64,000 nucleotides of DNA from Talinum fruticosum (GCA_021018815.1 JAITYX010000054.1:124001-188000); one strand, 5' to 3'; shown: positions 46,963-59,344, numbered from the stretch's first letter. Made by a program: numbers and translations. The notes: generated from the sequence alone by a model not told the origin.

Positions 46963-48002
46963 TTAGACAGAATTGTCCTTATTCAAGCAAGTTGTGGATG
47001 TTTTGCATGTGTTGATATTAGCACTTCCTACGATGGCCTGGCACGAAGAAGTTTCATAATCTATTATACCACATTTGAGGCATACAAGATGGAGATTTTC
47101 ATAGATAACATTTTGCCAAACATTTTCAACCCAAACTCTTGAGAACAAAGGTTTGGATGATGACACTTCAATGCAAACTCCGGCATAACATCCTCTAGCA
47201 ATAGTATCAGTGGCAAAATCCACTTTGATGGGTGTTCCTAAGACTTTAGTAATATCAAATAATGCTAACTTGTTGAAGTATTCGAGCGATAGTTCAAGAA
47301 ATCTATCCCAAACAATCACAGATGTGAACGAGTTCAAGGATGGCCTAAAGTTGGGTTTCCATTTCGGGAGAAGTAAACAATGACCAAATAAAACCAAGGC
47401 CTCCATAAAGAGCTTTATTAAGGTCCTGGTCATTTTCAAATCTAAATAAGAAGGTATTCTTATCAATGTCGATGATATCCAAGTTATCCAAGTTACCTTG
47501 TGACGCCACATCCGGGAACTCATATAATATCTTACATAGGTGCCAAGAACCTTACCCACGAGAGTTCTAGCCCCTCGAAGGTAAAGTTGATCGTTGGAGA
47601 ATTTAACTTTGTACGGGGTACCGAGTTCATCCACAAAGATGTTTGTTTCAATATGAATGTGAAGAATTTAACTTTGAACGGGGTATCAAGTTCATGCACG
47701 GAGATGTTTGTTTCAATATGAATAACTTCTACAGCTTCCTTAGCTTGTGGAAACCATTAGTTCCAGCCAAAGATAACCTTACAGAATGAACTTTTGGATT
47801 CTTTGGCCAAAGATGTATTTGAGCGGTTTCTAACTAGTTGGACTTCATTCTCAATCATCATGTGGTCTTCCATATCGATTATCTCCTTATCCTTTTCAAT
47901 CTTCAAGCCACAATTAGCGTGATTAATAGTAGCTTTTCTCACATTATCGTCATTGATAGTAGCTTTTCTCACATTATCGTCTTGTTGACTTCCCCTTAGC
48001 AT
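46963..48002 (-). pseudogene. LINE ORF1-like protein (DUF4283 and degenerate zinc knuckle)
   Basis: Starts MLRGSQQDDNVRKATIN at 48,002. The core contains LFGHCLLLPKWKPNFRPSLN, VIVWDRFLELSLEYFNK, VLGTPIKVDFATDTIARGCY and VCIEVSSSKPLFS, matching the DUF4283 pattern of plant LINE ORF1 (P...SF.P........W.R...L..EY........G..IKVD..T....RG...R..VE......PL). The knuckle reads CLKCGIIDYETSSC: spacing is kept but Tyr stands where the zinc-binding His should be. A 30-base duplication (47,922-47,981) repeats DDNVRKATIN, and a ~67-base duplication lies at 47,597-47,725. At least one frame break separates N- and C-terminal parts. No ORF2 follows. Confidence 0.75.
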
Positions 48003-48569
48003 GGAGGGAGGGATCGCTCAAGGGAATTTTCTCTCTAAGAAATTCTCTTTATAGTGAGCAACTTTTAACTCCCTTCTCTCGCCGATATGACAATTACATG
48101 ACATTAGAAACAAGATATTGACCTTAATTTTGATCTTTTTTGAAAATGATGGGATATCTCGAGAACAAGTTGTATCGCTTTTGATGAAATATATTTAACG
48201 AACATATCAAAAATATATTTGACTGGACATAGAATACAATGGGCGAACATAGAGACATAATACTCCAAGCTCATCTCAACAAAAAAGTGAGATATACATA
48301 AAAGCATTTCCCAAAATCCACATAGCAACGGAAACGTGGTCCAAGCTATGACGCAAACTTTCCCCGGATATCGAGCAAAAGCAAAGTATATGAACATGTT
48401 CAAGACACTAGAAGAGACATGGGCTTCGACATGAACAGGAAAAAGAAAATTTTGAAAAACCACCAATACCCGAGACTACTCATGATCTTACCACCGATCG
48501 CTCATTTCAAGAAGTATGGAACCCGGACATATAAGACAAATGTCGATCCCGAAGCGAGAACGATCTCAA
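48003..48569. other. Unassigned sequence downstream of CSN2 copy
   Basis: No recognisable gene. A - strand frame at 48,466-48,104 gives a 120-residue Cys/Phe-rich sequence without a known motif. Confidence 0.3.
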
Positions 48570-48874
48570 CCAACTCGTTGTTAATAGTTTGATACAGATG
48601 ACTTAAGTTGTGTGTTCCATTTGTCAATAGTCGTATACTTCTTCATTCCCTTCGATCTGCAGAATATAAAAGTTTCACAATAAAAATCAAATGTCATGAA
48701 TGGAACCTAGAAAAAGAAGGGAAAAGAAAAAGGAACTCCAACACAGACAAAATACACACCGGTTCGCTGCGCTCCAATAACTTATTCACTTGGTCAATGT
48801 GCCCTTGAACTCGGTTGTCCGGAATTAATGACACCAGCAGACTTCTCCACATCTTCCTCGGGGACATTCAGCTC

Positions 48875-51404
48875 GTCTAAATAAGAGCGTACAACATGAG
48901 CATTAGATTCAACACAAATACACAATAATTTGTGCCGCTTGATTGTTAGAAGAGAGGATGAGGAAACAAAGCAATAACAAGCATAATTATAGAGATCACA
49001 TAATTCCCTATGATCACCAAGTATCCTCCATTTCCACCCGTAAAAAATACAGTATACTAGGTATATTACTAGCTAAATCCCGATCAATATCCACCTAAAC
49101 TGCTCAATATCAATCGGTAAATAGTCTCCGTCCCATATTTGTCCGAAAAGAAAAAGTATGATTTTCTTCCCTAAAAATCTACACTTTCAGTATTTTTAAA
49201 ATGGTACATACTCGGTTATGAGGGTACACAGGACTAGTACATACCATTACAATAAATATGGTACTATCATCGAGGTGTTCATCAATTTCATATCCACATA
49301 AATTAAAGGCCAGTTTGATCATTGATGCAACAGACTTTCAACCTTTCAAGTAAGCATTACCCAACCTTGCCATAAGTGTTAGACTCGACCAAAACACTCG
49401 TCCAACAACCACTACTTTGGCCATTGCCACCTTATGTTCAACCATATGCTTACCCTTCTCTCCACTTGGCTTATGTAAATTTTGTTCATAAATTGACAAC
49501 ACCGACCTCCAACCGCATTTGAGGGAACGAGAGGTATGAATTATGAAATAGTTCATCAAAAACTTCCTTCAGGAGAAGCCAATGAGGACAATTAATGTAG
49601 GACAAAAGGGCACGAGTCCGTAAGAGATCAAGGTAGTACAAGGGTTTCTATTAAACATCTATCTTCAAAAACAAAAAACACCGAACATCTATCATAAGAG
49701 AGGTTAGCATTTAGGATACAACAGAGCAATTCCCCTTACCACCCAGCCCCCAACCCCCCAAAAAAAAGAAAAAAAAAGAAAAGGGTACTTGCCATGTTAA
49801 AAGAAATACAAAACCCAAGTCAATAAAAGAAATATTTTCCCATGACTTGCAGCAATGTGACTTGTCTTTGACTATCATTAAAATGAAAACAGGGGTTAAA
49901 AAAGTTGAAGGAAAATTCCATATGACAACCTTCAATTTTTACAAGTTCAATTTTAATGATACCAAATTCTAAAGATCCATATTCTTAGACTTCGAGCAAT
50001 ACTCAAAACCATACCCTCGCTGTCTCCTCATTTGTCGAATTCATTAAATTGGGTCCTACTTTAACATTAAAAGCCAAGAATAAACCTTTTCCTAAATAAT
50101 ATAATTGAACATCTACAACCTTCCCTAAAATTCCCTTTTCTCGGGTTCAAAGCCCTAGCTTGAAGTCTAGCTCACCACACTAGATCCACAGGGCACCAGA
50201 GTACTTGCTGGGAATGGTAAGGCCATGGTTGGCTATATTATCTGTTGGCAGGTAGCATAGTGAGAGATTCACTATACTTTTCTAGAACCAAGAAACCAGC
50301 ATAGAGAACTAGCTTAAATCAGATTTTCCCCAAATTGGCAACCATAAAATGCAAATTACAGAAATCACTGAAAAGTTTTTGGTTGCTGTTGTCAAATGGT
50401 GAACCCCTTATGACAGGGCACAGAAGACCATCATAAGCTCTGTAAAGTTGAAAAGCAGATTACTCCACTAATAGTTGGAGGCTTATAGTGCAACAACCCC
50501 CCAGGGTCTCTAGGTCCTTTTCTCTCTCCTCTCTCCTCTCCACCCTAACACTCCAACAGATTAATTAAATTCACCAAACCACCAAAAAGAGAAATCATTT
50601 TAAACAAAAATGCCGACAACACCCAAATTTCATTCCTTATTCAATTTTTTTAAAAATTTTTGTCTTCCTTCACCTGTAAGAACTCTTCCCTTCAAACAGC
50701 AAGGACAACTCAGATCTCCCTTTCAATTTGCACTACTCTGGATTCTGATTCCTAAGCCTAAGCCTACTCAAATAGTATCTGCACAAAAGCACGAGCCTTG
50801 AGTGATGAGAAATGGCAGCCTCAGTACCCATCATGGAAAGTATAGAGAATGGAAGGTGAGCATGAGGAAATAGAAATTGGCATTGCAGTTTTAGGTACCA
50901 CTGCCAGTGCAATAGCGCAGTAGAACATGCCCTTGTTCTTTTCTTTCTTCCTTCAGCAACTGTTTAGGTTGGAAGCTAATTTTGCATAGACAAATGGAAA
51001 ATCCTTGTGAGTATAATCTCCTTTTTCCCATTTTGTTCTTTTTGCTGCATTTTATTATTTTATTTTTTTAGGTGTCACTCTTCCTTCCTATTGTTTTATG
51101 GGTGCCTTCATTAGTCTCATTTAACTTATAACGTCATTTAGGACCAAAAGGCACCATATGGACCCCAATAGGTATCAAACGGATTTTTCAAATTCATCAT
51201 CTTCCAAATGACACTTGTACAAGTTGAGAGCACCAAATGAAATTTCCTAAAATTAAACAAATATCACTGTTCCATCATTGGCACTATCATTATTCCTCAT
51301 CCTCACAAAACAGCTTCAGATTTTCAACTTTTAATTAGCAATATAGAGAATAGAGGTATCATGTCATAGCAAACATATACATGCAGCAGATGACCTTTTG
51401 TTAC
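48875..51404. other. CSN2 intron between the 51.4 and 48.8 kb exons
   Basis: About 2.5 kb, non-coding. Contains low-complexity A/C runs (49,738-49,790) and a CT-rich stretch (50,518-50,545). No complete transposon recognised. Confidence 0.5.
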
Positions 51405-53765
51405 CTTGGATATGGAAGGAATTCTGATTCTAGTGTAAGGTTTAATAAGTTTGAGCAACACTTGTGTTCTGATATTTTTCAGTAGGTCTTCAATATAATT
51501 CCGAATGAAGGGATCGTCCATGATTGTTCTCCTGTTACTCTGCGAAGTCAGAACATAATATCTGAGAGACTGAACAGGTAATACAAATATGTCCAAACAC
51601 GTAAAGCATCAGAAACAATATGCAACGGAGCCCAATAAGACCTTCAGAATCTTCTCAAACTCGAGAATCTCATTGCGCTGATAAGCCGCTATCAGATTTG
51701 TCATGGCTAATATTTCCGGATCATTTTTATAACTACAAATAAGAGTTGAGTAAGCACAAATGACACAGCTCATAATCTCACATGCTGAGAGGAAGCAGGA
51801 GAGATGACACACGGCTTAGCCTCCTGCCCATCAAATGGATTAACCTCAGATTCCATTAACATGTTTGCTAGAACCAAGTACCTGCTCATATGGAAAAATT
51901 TACAACCACATAAGCCAGGCTTAATACACAACAAGAGAAGGAAAAAGCAGTTTTGCAAGAGCATATAATCAAAAGGGCATCTCTAAATCTATATATATGC
52001 TGAAACATTTTTTTGGGGGGTTAGTCAACACTATATACCTGATATAACTATTCCTGTTACCCAGTGGGGGCACAACTAAGTTATTGTTCACTTCTTTTCT
52101 AAAATAATATTTGTTTTATCATTATCTCCTTAGTTTTAAGACCCATGTGACGCATGAGATTCATTTATGTATCCTTAGTATTCATCAATCAAAAGCCAGA
52201 AATTTACTTTGTCTCTACATGGAAAGATAGTTTTACAGATAAAATATACTAGAACAGCAAAAAAAGCAGCTGGCAGCTTAGATAATCTGGACAGCTATAG
52301 AACATTAAGATCATCAGACACAATTATTCTCAAGATGCCTCGCTTGATTTAGGTCTAAGTTCAACAGTCCAGCCATCATATCAATCCAGGTTCCAACAGA
52401 TGGACCGTACTTCATAGTGGAATGGAAGCCAAGTAAAAAAGAGCCCATGGAGTGACGGTGAACCACCAGAGGGCAAATCAAATACATGTAGTTTATCCAG
52501 AGAGCAGGAGCATGAGAATAGGCTAATAAACCAAAGTGGGACCAAAGGATCAATCTATGTGAACAACTCTTCAGATAGGAATAGCACGTGTAGTGACCCC
52601 ATAAGGCTTTTTTAAGGCATCTCATTTGTTTTTTGGTCTAACAGACCACGATTTAGTTGGACCATAGTGCTCGACTAAAAATGCATTAAACAGCTCTTAA
52701 ATGACCCCATAAATAATCAACAATAGATGCAATTGAAATGCCTAATCGCGTACTTCAAACATTGAATTCGCCTTTGGTTCCCAGCTTCGTCATAGTTCTT
52801 GAATGCTTCAAAGAAATCTGTGGCTGCTTCTGCCCATTGACGTTCTGCCATATGCATTTTTCCACCACATTCATGAATTATTTCCATTATCCTTGGATGT
52901 GGTATAGCTGACTTGACAGTAAGTGCTTTCTGGTATAGTTGCTGCATAATAATTGAGAGAAATTCATGAAGTACTACCACTACAGAAACACACTCAAAGG
53001 ACTAACATTGAACAAAAACAGATGTCTGCATTCAACAGAGTAGAGGACTTATTAAAATAAGATTGACCGAAAGAAAAGCAAATCTGCTTAAATAAAAGAA
53101 GTCATCAAGGCAGCAATGCTTTAAAATAGACCTAATGCTTAACACAAGAATTATACAATTTTATACTCTGAAACATTAGACTTACCTCTCAACAATGTCA
53201 TCTTTTTTCATCTTATTTTATTTACTAGAAAAATGGAAAATTTAGAAATTTGGACATCAAGCATCCATTTTTGCATTAAAATTTTTCTTTTCTTTCACTT
53301 ACACTCTTCCTTGTCAAATGGCCTAGGATCAAAACAGCCTCAGTTCTCTTCCTTAGCCTAGCTGGGAAAATCAAGGAGGGAAAGGGGGAGGGGGAAGGAA
53401 AGATAATGACAGAGCTAAGCATTAGGCAGTGAGGTCTTGGCCTCTTGGGTCATACGATAAAATGAAAAACTAATTAAAGGGAGGAAGTTATCAAACTCTT
53501 GTATCCAACATATTGAAGGGAAGGGGCAAAAGTTAAAGAACTTAAAGCACTCCATAGCCATAGGCCCATAGAATGAAATGAAAAACTAAAAAGGCTAAAG
53601 GTTGTGAAGTTTAAATAACTCTGCCATGCTACTTAAGTTACTTGGAAGATATTAATTGGTAGTTATGAGATTATTTTTAAATTGTATACTATTACTATTT
53701 TCAATTAATGTATTTTGATTAGGCATAATTTGATATGAAAAGTTCCCAAATCATCATCTTTACTC

Positions 53766-54972
53766 CTTAGTTAAAAAAGCGCGCCTGCGCAAAAGAACCC
53801 AGGGTGCACTACTCAAGGTATTTTAGGCGGTTAAGTGCAGCCCCTCCAAAAAGCCCAAAGGGCTTTCTGAGTTGAGAAGTTACCATTTGTTTCATTTAAA
53901 AAAAAAAAAGCTTACACTCCTCGAGTAGCGTGCTGCTTACTTCTTGGAGACCCTACACTACGTTGCGAAGTGAAACAGCAGCAGAAACCCTAGCTTCGCG
54001 AGACCTTCCTTCCTCCTTTCTTCCTTGGCTCCATCCTTCGGCATTTTCCGATGCCGACCTTGGCATTTTCTAGCACCGACCTGCTCTCCGACTACCAAGT
54101 ACGCTCCTCCTTTCTTCTTCTTCTTTTTCCTATTTCATTTTCCTTTTTTTTTCCTCTTCCTTTTCCTTCTTCTTCTTCTTTTTCCCTGTTCCTCCTTTCT
54201 TCTTCTGTTCCCATTTTCCTCTTCCTTCTTCTTCTTTTTCCTTTTTCCTTTTTCCTCCTTTCTTCTCGTTCCCGTTTTCCTCTTCCTTCTTCTTCTTCTT
54301 CTTTTTTTCCCCTGCTTCTTTTTTTTCTTCCTCTGGTTTCAGCCTGGGTTTTTCTTTTTATTAGTTTTCTGTGTTTCTTTTTTGTTTTCTTTTTTCCAGT
54401 GTTATGTTGTGAGGCAATCTCTCCGTTTTTTTCAGTCTTATGAGGCAGTCCTTTTTTTCCCTCTGGTTTGACCGATCCTTCTCCCTTTTTTTCTGTCTCT
54501 GTTTTTTTGTTTATTTACATGCCAGTGGGTCAAGAATTAAGATAATATAAATAAAGTTGATTATATTTCAATTGTTGTTACTTGTGATAATTGTAGTGAA
54601 TTGTGTTGATTATTGTGATTCGAAAGGAGGATCAACCTAGTGCAGGTTCGAGTTTGGGTTCAATCTCCTCCTCCATAGCTTTAGACCCCAAAAGAAAGTA
54701 TGACACACAAGATGAGAACAATATTTGAATGTTAGATTCAAGTTCTTAAGACTATGTGGTGCTTTTAGCAGTTAAAATATTGTCTACGCACTTATTTGAT
54801 GTGTTATCTTTCTTATTTCTCAGAAAATATGAGTTGGGAATGAATTTCAAACATTTTATGTAAAAAGTGCACCTCACTCCAAAAGACCCGCGTCTTCGCC
54901 TTGAAGCCCGCACTCTCGGATCCAGGACGCTCTCCACTTTTTACGCCTCGCCTTGCGCTTTTTTAATCTAAG
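53766..54972. mobile_element. Non-autonomous hAT-like element (1,207 bp) in CSN2 intron
   Basis: Ends are inverted: CTTAGTTAAAAAAGCGC on the left and the inverse of CTTAGATTAAAAAAGCGC on the right, with GC-rich GCCTGCGC/GGCGAGGCG words inside. An identical 8-base duplication CTTTACTC flanks it (53,758-53,765 and 54,973-54,980), the length typical of hAT transposition. The inside holds a leader-like AAACCCTAGCTTCG segment (53,988), a long pyrimidine tract (54,085-54,500) and a short frame SSLGSISSSIALDPKRKYDT (54,650-54,710), possibly a transposase N-terminus remnant. Confidence 0.85.
54085..54500 (+). repeat. Pyrimidine-rich (CTT/CTTTTT) tract
   Basis: Nearly pure C/T strand for ~400 bases; frames across it give only Phe/Ser/Leu strings. 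Part of the hAT-like element. Confidence 0.9.
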
Positions 54973-55654
54973 CTTTACTCACATTTGAATTACTAGTCAT
55001 TATACAATATATGAGGGTAGGTGTAATATAAAGGGTGCAATATATTGAGGGAACCCATAAAGAAAATTTTTGGAATCTGCCACTACAGCCAAAACCTACC
55101 AACAAATGGCCCATTTTTCTTCTCATCATCATCTTCTCCAAGGCCCATGCATCTTATCCCAATGTCCTGCTCAATTAGTCCGGCATTATCAATGCTTACT
55201 ATCACATTTGATCATCATGACCAATATTTACAAGATGAAGATTAGGTTTGAACCCTTATTTTCCCACCGGACTGTTCATTTTACCTTCACATATTTGTGT
55301 TACACAAACACACAGACTAGCATCCCTTCTGTTTCTTCAAAATAGCCAGGTCTGAGATATTTTACTTGCTCAGACAGCAGAAAGAGTTGCTTTGTGATAA
55401 TTTATTTTGAGGTCAGATTATAATGGACTATGGCAAAATGCCACAGAAAATAATCCTGCTAATTCATTTTTTAACTAGTAGGCACTCAAAAAAATTAATA
55501 TAGAGTTTTCTAAATACCCTCTTTCTAACCAGCTTCCACATCTTAACCCTTAAAGCTTGCTTCAGTAGGACTTCAGGGTATTAATTTGGATTCGGAGCTA
55601 AGTCCGACACTTGGATACATATTCATATTAAGCACATAAATCCAACTAACACAA
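54973..55654. other. CSN2 intron sequence between two hAT elements
   Basis: No gene recognised; ordinary AT-rich intron sequence. Confidence 0.4.
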
Positions 55655-55662
55655 GTTACAAT

Positions 55663-56802
55663 CAGTGGCGGAACCACCGGGGTCAGTGGGGTCAACTCGA
55701 CCCCCTTCCAAAACTAAATAAAATTTTTATGTTGAGGAAAAAATTAGTAAAAGCAAGCTATTGAGTTGGTAAGGCTTGTGTAATTTGAGTAAGAGGTCCC
55801 GTGTTCGACTTCACGCTATTGGCAACTTTTTTTTTTTCAAAATTCAATCCCTCCTTACTTTTAATTTTATTTCCCTTCGACCGCTTCTGCTCCCTCTCGC
55901 ATACCCTCTCGCTGCTCCTACTCTGCCCGAGCCCGACTGGTCCGCTCCCTCCCCCACCACCACGGCCGGTCGCCGCCCACCGCAGCCCATGCCCGGCCCG
56001 ACTTGCCCCCTCCCTCTAGCGTTTGTACACTACGCAACCCTCTGCGGCTCTGCCCTCTCTCACGTCGCGCTCTCTCTCTCTCTCTCTCAGCCCACTACAC
56101 CACGCACACGGGGACACGGCTATTGGTCGCCGGCGCCGGCCACAAACAAGTCGCCACGGCACTTCCCGATTTGGTCGTCTCTCCTCTCCCGCACTAAACT
56201 CTCTCGCTCTCTCCAGATCCGTAAGTTCTAACCTCTACAATTTTTCATTCTATATCAATTTAAGATTTAATTTGTGCAATATTAGGTTTAATTTCTTTGA
56301 TTCTATTCTTAATTTATGTGATTTTATTGATTTTTCAATTTCACTTCATTCATTGTTCGGACAAATTTTATGGTATAGGATTAATTTTTGTTGATAAATT
56401 CGTATTGTAGATCAAAATGTTTAGGTATTTCAAAAAGATAGCAATGTAACTCTCCGTTCCTTTAAGTTCTAAATCTGAAAATTTACTATCAAATGAAGAA
56501 GGCGATGCAAATACAAATCCTTCTCTTACAACTTGTGATGCGGATGCCAATCCCTCCCCTACGTGTGATGTAAATGATACTTGTTATTACTTATTTTGAG
56601 GATGATTTGTTTAAAATTATATCTAATGATGATATCATGGAGCGGTTTCAAAATATGAGAATTCGTCGAACACAATTGTATTAGAAGTAATGTTATCGTT
56701 ATGTAATATTAATTTTAAAAATAGATGTTAACTTTTCTATTGTATACACGATTATTTCATTTATTTCGACCCCCTTTCTTAAATTCCTGGATTTGCCACT
56801 TG
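55663..56802. mobile_element. Non-autonomous hAT element (1,140 bp) in CSN2 intron
   Basis: Left end CAGTGGCGGAACCACC, right end the inverse of CAAGTGGCAAATCCAGG, imperfect inverted repeats of the CAGTGGCGGATCCAGGA type. The identical 8-base duplication GTTACAAT flanks it (55,655-55,662 and 56,803-56,810). Inside, MFRYFKKIAM (56,419-56,448) looks like the N-terminus of a TTF-finger hAT transposase, and DDIMERFQNMRIRRTQL (56,629-56,679) like its C-terminus, so nearly all of the catalytic part has been deleted. A GC-rich, CT-repeat leader lies at 55,880-56,220. Confidence 0.9.
55750..55845 (+). repeat. SINE-like insertion inside the hAT element
   Basis: TGAGTTGGTAAGGC resembles a pol III A box and GTCCCGTGTTCGACTTCA a B box, about 35 bases apart, followed by a T-run at 55,829-55,840. 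This is the layout of short Au-type plant SINEs with a 3' T stretch. Confidence 0.5.
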
Positions 56803-56879
56803 GTTACAATGGTAAGTTTTGGCCACGCCACTATATTGTCCATACCTTAGCATGTTATTGATAGGGTTATCGATTTAGC

Positions 56880-57480
56880 CGGTTCGGCGGACAAAATGAA
56901 CAAAATAACATATATAACGAAACGAACGTAAAAAAATAGGAACGATTAGCTAATATAGCATAAATGAACAAAAATGAATTTTTATACTTGTTACAACTAT
57001 TATTGAAACTATCATGAGCTCTTACGAAATTTTTATTATAATGTTAAAGATATTATTATTTTAAAAACTTCAATCGAATATTTGGTGAATAAAGAGTGTT
57101 TAAAAATTATGATTTATAATTTTTTTAAAATATCTTATTTTATTTTTATGTTAATGTTTTTAGGGAAAAATGAGTTCCCAGTAATACCTATCCCAAACAA
57201 TTTAAAAAATATAATTTTTTCTAGTTTGACAAAAAGGCAAAAAATTATACAATTAAAAAATTATCAAAAAATCCAAATAAAAAATTAGAAAAACACCCAA
57301 TAATACTTTCCCCTTGCATCTTTCAATAAAACATAAAAAAATAAAATCAAAAACTATCCAAAAATAACCCCAAACTACTTCTCACGCTTTGCTCTCCACC
57401 CTCCTGATCTCTTCAATCTGCTTTCTCTCTCTCTCTCTTCTTCGCTCTCCCATCAAAAACTACCCAATAATAACTATCAT
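56880..57480 (+). repeat. Dispersed repeat family, copy 2
   Basis: Matches 30,780-31,330 including GACAAAAAGGCAAAAA and CCAAATAAAAAATTAGAAAA. Lies in the large CSN2 intron. Confidence 0.75.
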
Positions 57481-57529
57481 AATAATAATAATAGTAATAA
57501 TATTCACAATAATAATAATTATAATAACC

Positions 57530-57564
<35 letters not shown>

Positions 57565-57606
57565 CATAATCATAATCATAATCATAATATCCACATTAAT
57601 AATAAT
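57478..57606. repeat. (ATA)n/(CATAAT)n microsatellite
   Basis: Mixed AAT and CATAAT units, followed by tandem ACGAACATAA words at 57,635-57,660 like those bordering copy 1 of the dispersed repeat. Confidence 0.9.
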
Positions 57607-59344
57607 GACCCGAAAGAGACATGATCCGAAAAGAACATAAACGAACATAAACGAACATAAATGAATAGAAATAAACAGAAATAGGTATTGGTATATATGC
57701 AAATTCGAACATGCCCTTAATTATGTAAGGTTTATGTTAAGACAATGCTCGTCCCAGCTATCTAATTATATTGTCTTTGAGCACTTTAAGGGCATACTAG
57801 CTTTAATAACTAAGGCCTACTTTGCTTATTACTTCAAATGCTCATAATGATCATGGGAGAAGAAACAAAAATTACATTTCTAAATTAGCAAATTTACCCG
57901 GGAAAAAACGAATCATGGTTTAGCACTTTCAACCCAAAACCAGAAATACGGCCCTCATGTATATGCCCTGACTGCAACACACATCCAACTGCTATTATGT
58001 CCAACCACTCATTATGCCAAGTCTACTTTCATCTTTATCCAGATAAAAAAAATTAAATAAAAAGTGGAGGAAACAGAGATAGTAATTCAAAAAAAGACAT
58101 CCATCTTTGAAGGATGACCTCAAGTTTTAACCATAACATAAATAGACTAGAATCTTAAGCAAATACCACATAGAAAACTAAGGTCACTGCATTAATGTCA
58201 GACGTTTAAGTCATGACAGATCACCCTCACCTTGAGTTTTTTTGTTGTTCTTGGTCTCTGTATACGTTTGAATTTCAATTGCATAAACCTCCACCAGTTG
58301 TGTTCCTTTCTTCTGGTCATCTGTACCATCTTCTTTCTGACATGATTTGTGAAGTTCCTTCAAGATCTGTTACATTCAATGACAAGGGATTGGAAATCCA
58401 TGTCATTTAAAAAAATCAAATGATGAAAATCATCTAATACTACCTTATTCAGTCGCCCATACTCGCCCATGTCAAACCAAATCTTGCAAAGCTTTAGATT
58501 AGTTTTAAACTATAGTCTCTGCCAAAATTTAAAACACAAATAATCAGAAACCAAGCAATAGAAACAATGTATTGATGGGTGAATGAATGCTGCTTAAACA
58601 GTTAAATAAGGCAATAAAGACTATTAACCTCATTCTTTCCCTCTTCAAGAGCTTTCAAAGTAGTTTGGTAGAACTCCTGCAGAAGATCAAAATTGTGGCT
58701 GGCTGACCCAGAAACAAAATCCATAATGTTGTTTATACACTTCTCACTATAATTTCTTGTCACGGCTGATTTGATGTAGGTCAACATCTCCATATATGCT
58801 TCCATCATCTCTTTATACCTCCCTAGCTTGTAATAAAGCTTTACAGTTTGTTTAAGTGATTTGAATCCCCTAAGAACATGACACAAAATCAGAAAATAAG
58901 GTGAACCCAAAATAAAAAAGGAGCACACATGTATCACCTTATGCAAATCACCATGTTGCCCAACCAGTTCAAGCATGCTTGTAGATAACTAAATAATATT
59001 CATCCATCTGCCATTCAAATGGTGAAACACTCCCATTCATAGCTCCTTTTTTATTTTCATTTTGGTGATAAATGACTTCATCCTAGAAAAAAATTTTACT
59101 TTTTGTTTCATATCATTGAAATCTCTTAAGCATTCATTAAATCATTGATACCATTCGCCTTGGAACAAAAAACATACAATTCAAATCTAATGGATTCAGC
59201 TTCCATATCAAGTACGGTTAAGTTACTTGACATGGTCAATGGAAACATCAGCTTTCCATACTCACCATTCCGCCTTCTCTGGTTCCATACGAACTACCTC
59301 AGCAAAACCAGCAAGGGCACCTTCAGGATCAGTTTCAAGCAAAC

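Larger units (their letters stand above)
48570..59344 (-). pseudogene. CSN2: COP9 signalosome subunit 2 gene copy, broken
   Basis: CSN2 is a PCI-domain subunit of the COP9 signalosome, which removes NEDD8 from cullins. Recognised exons in transcript order: 59,344-59,266 (LLETDPEGALAGFAEVVRME), 58,869-58,629 ([20 protein letters not shown]), 58,518-58,444, 58,366-58,231 ([20 protein letters not shown]), 52,941-52,754 ([20 protein letters not shown]), 51,881-51,813 (LVLANMLMESEVNPFDGQEA), 51,732-51,642 ([20 protein letters not shown]), 51,539-51,405 ([20 protein letters not shown]), 48,874-48,760 (ELNVPEEDVE) and about 48,656-48,570 (KYTTIDKWNTQLKS). Most junctions are GT-AG with matching phases. 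Breaks: TAG for the conserved Trp at 58,510-58,512; a seven-T run at 58,237-58,243 (+1 frame); two extra bases after the acceptor and an extra base in the 48.8 kb exon; an extra base near the C-terminus. Exon 1 was not found. Retained introns mean it is not a processed copy. Confidence 0.88.

Noticed and set aside
52748..52750. Apparent GC splice donor after the exon ending CLKY in the CSN2 copy
   Set aside because: Shifting the boundary three to four bases back gives a canonical GT (GTACGC), and the next exon supplies the missing G-TAC, so phase and protein both fit.
54025..54471. 148-residue Phe/Ser/Leu-rich reading frames
   Set aside because: Products of a C/T-only tract; no domain and no conserved composition beyond low complexity.
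57389..57702. Ile-rich frames on both strands
   Set aside because: Translations of ATA/AAT microsatellites.
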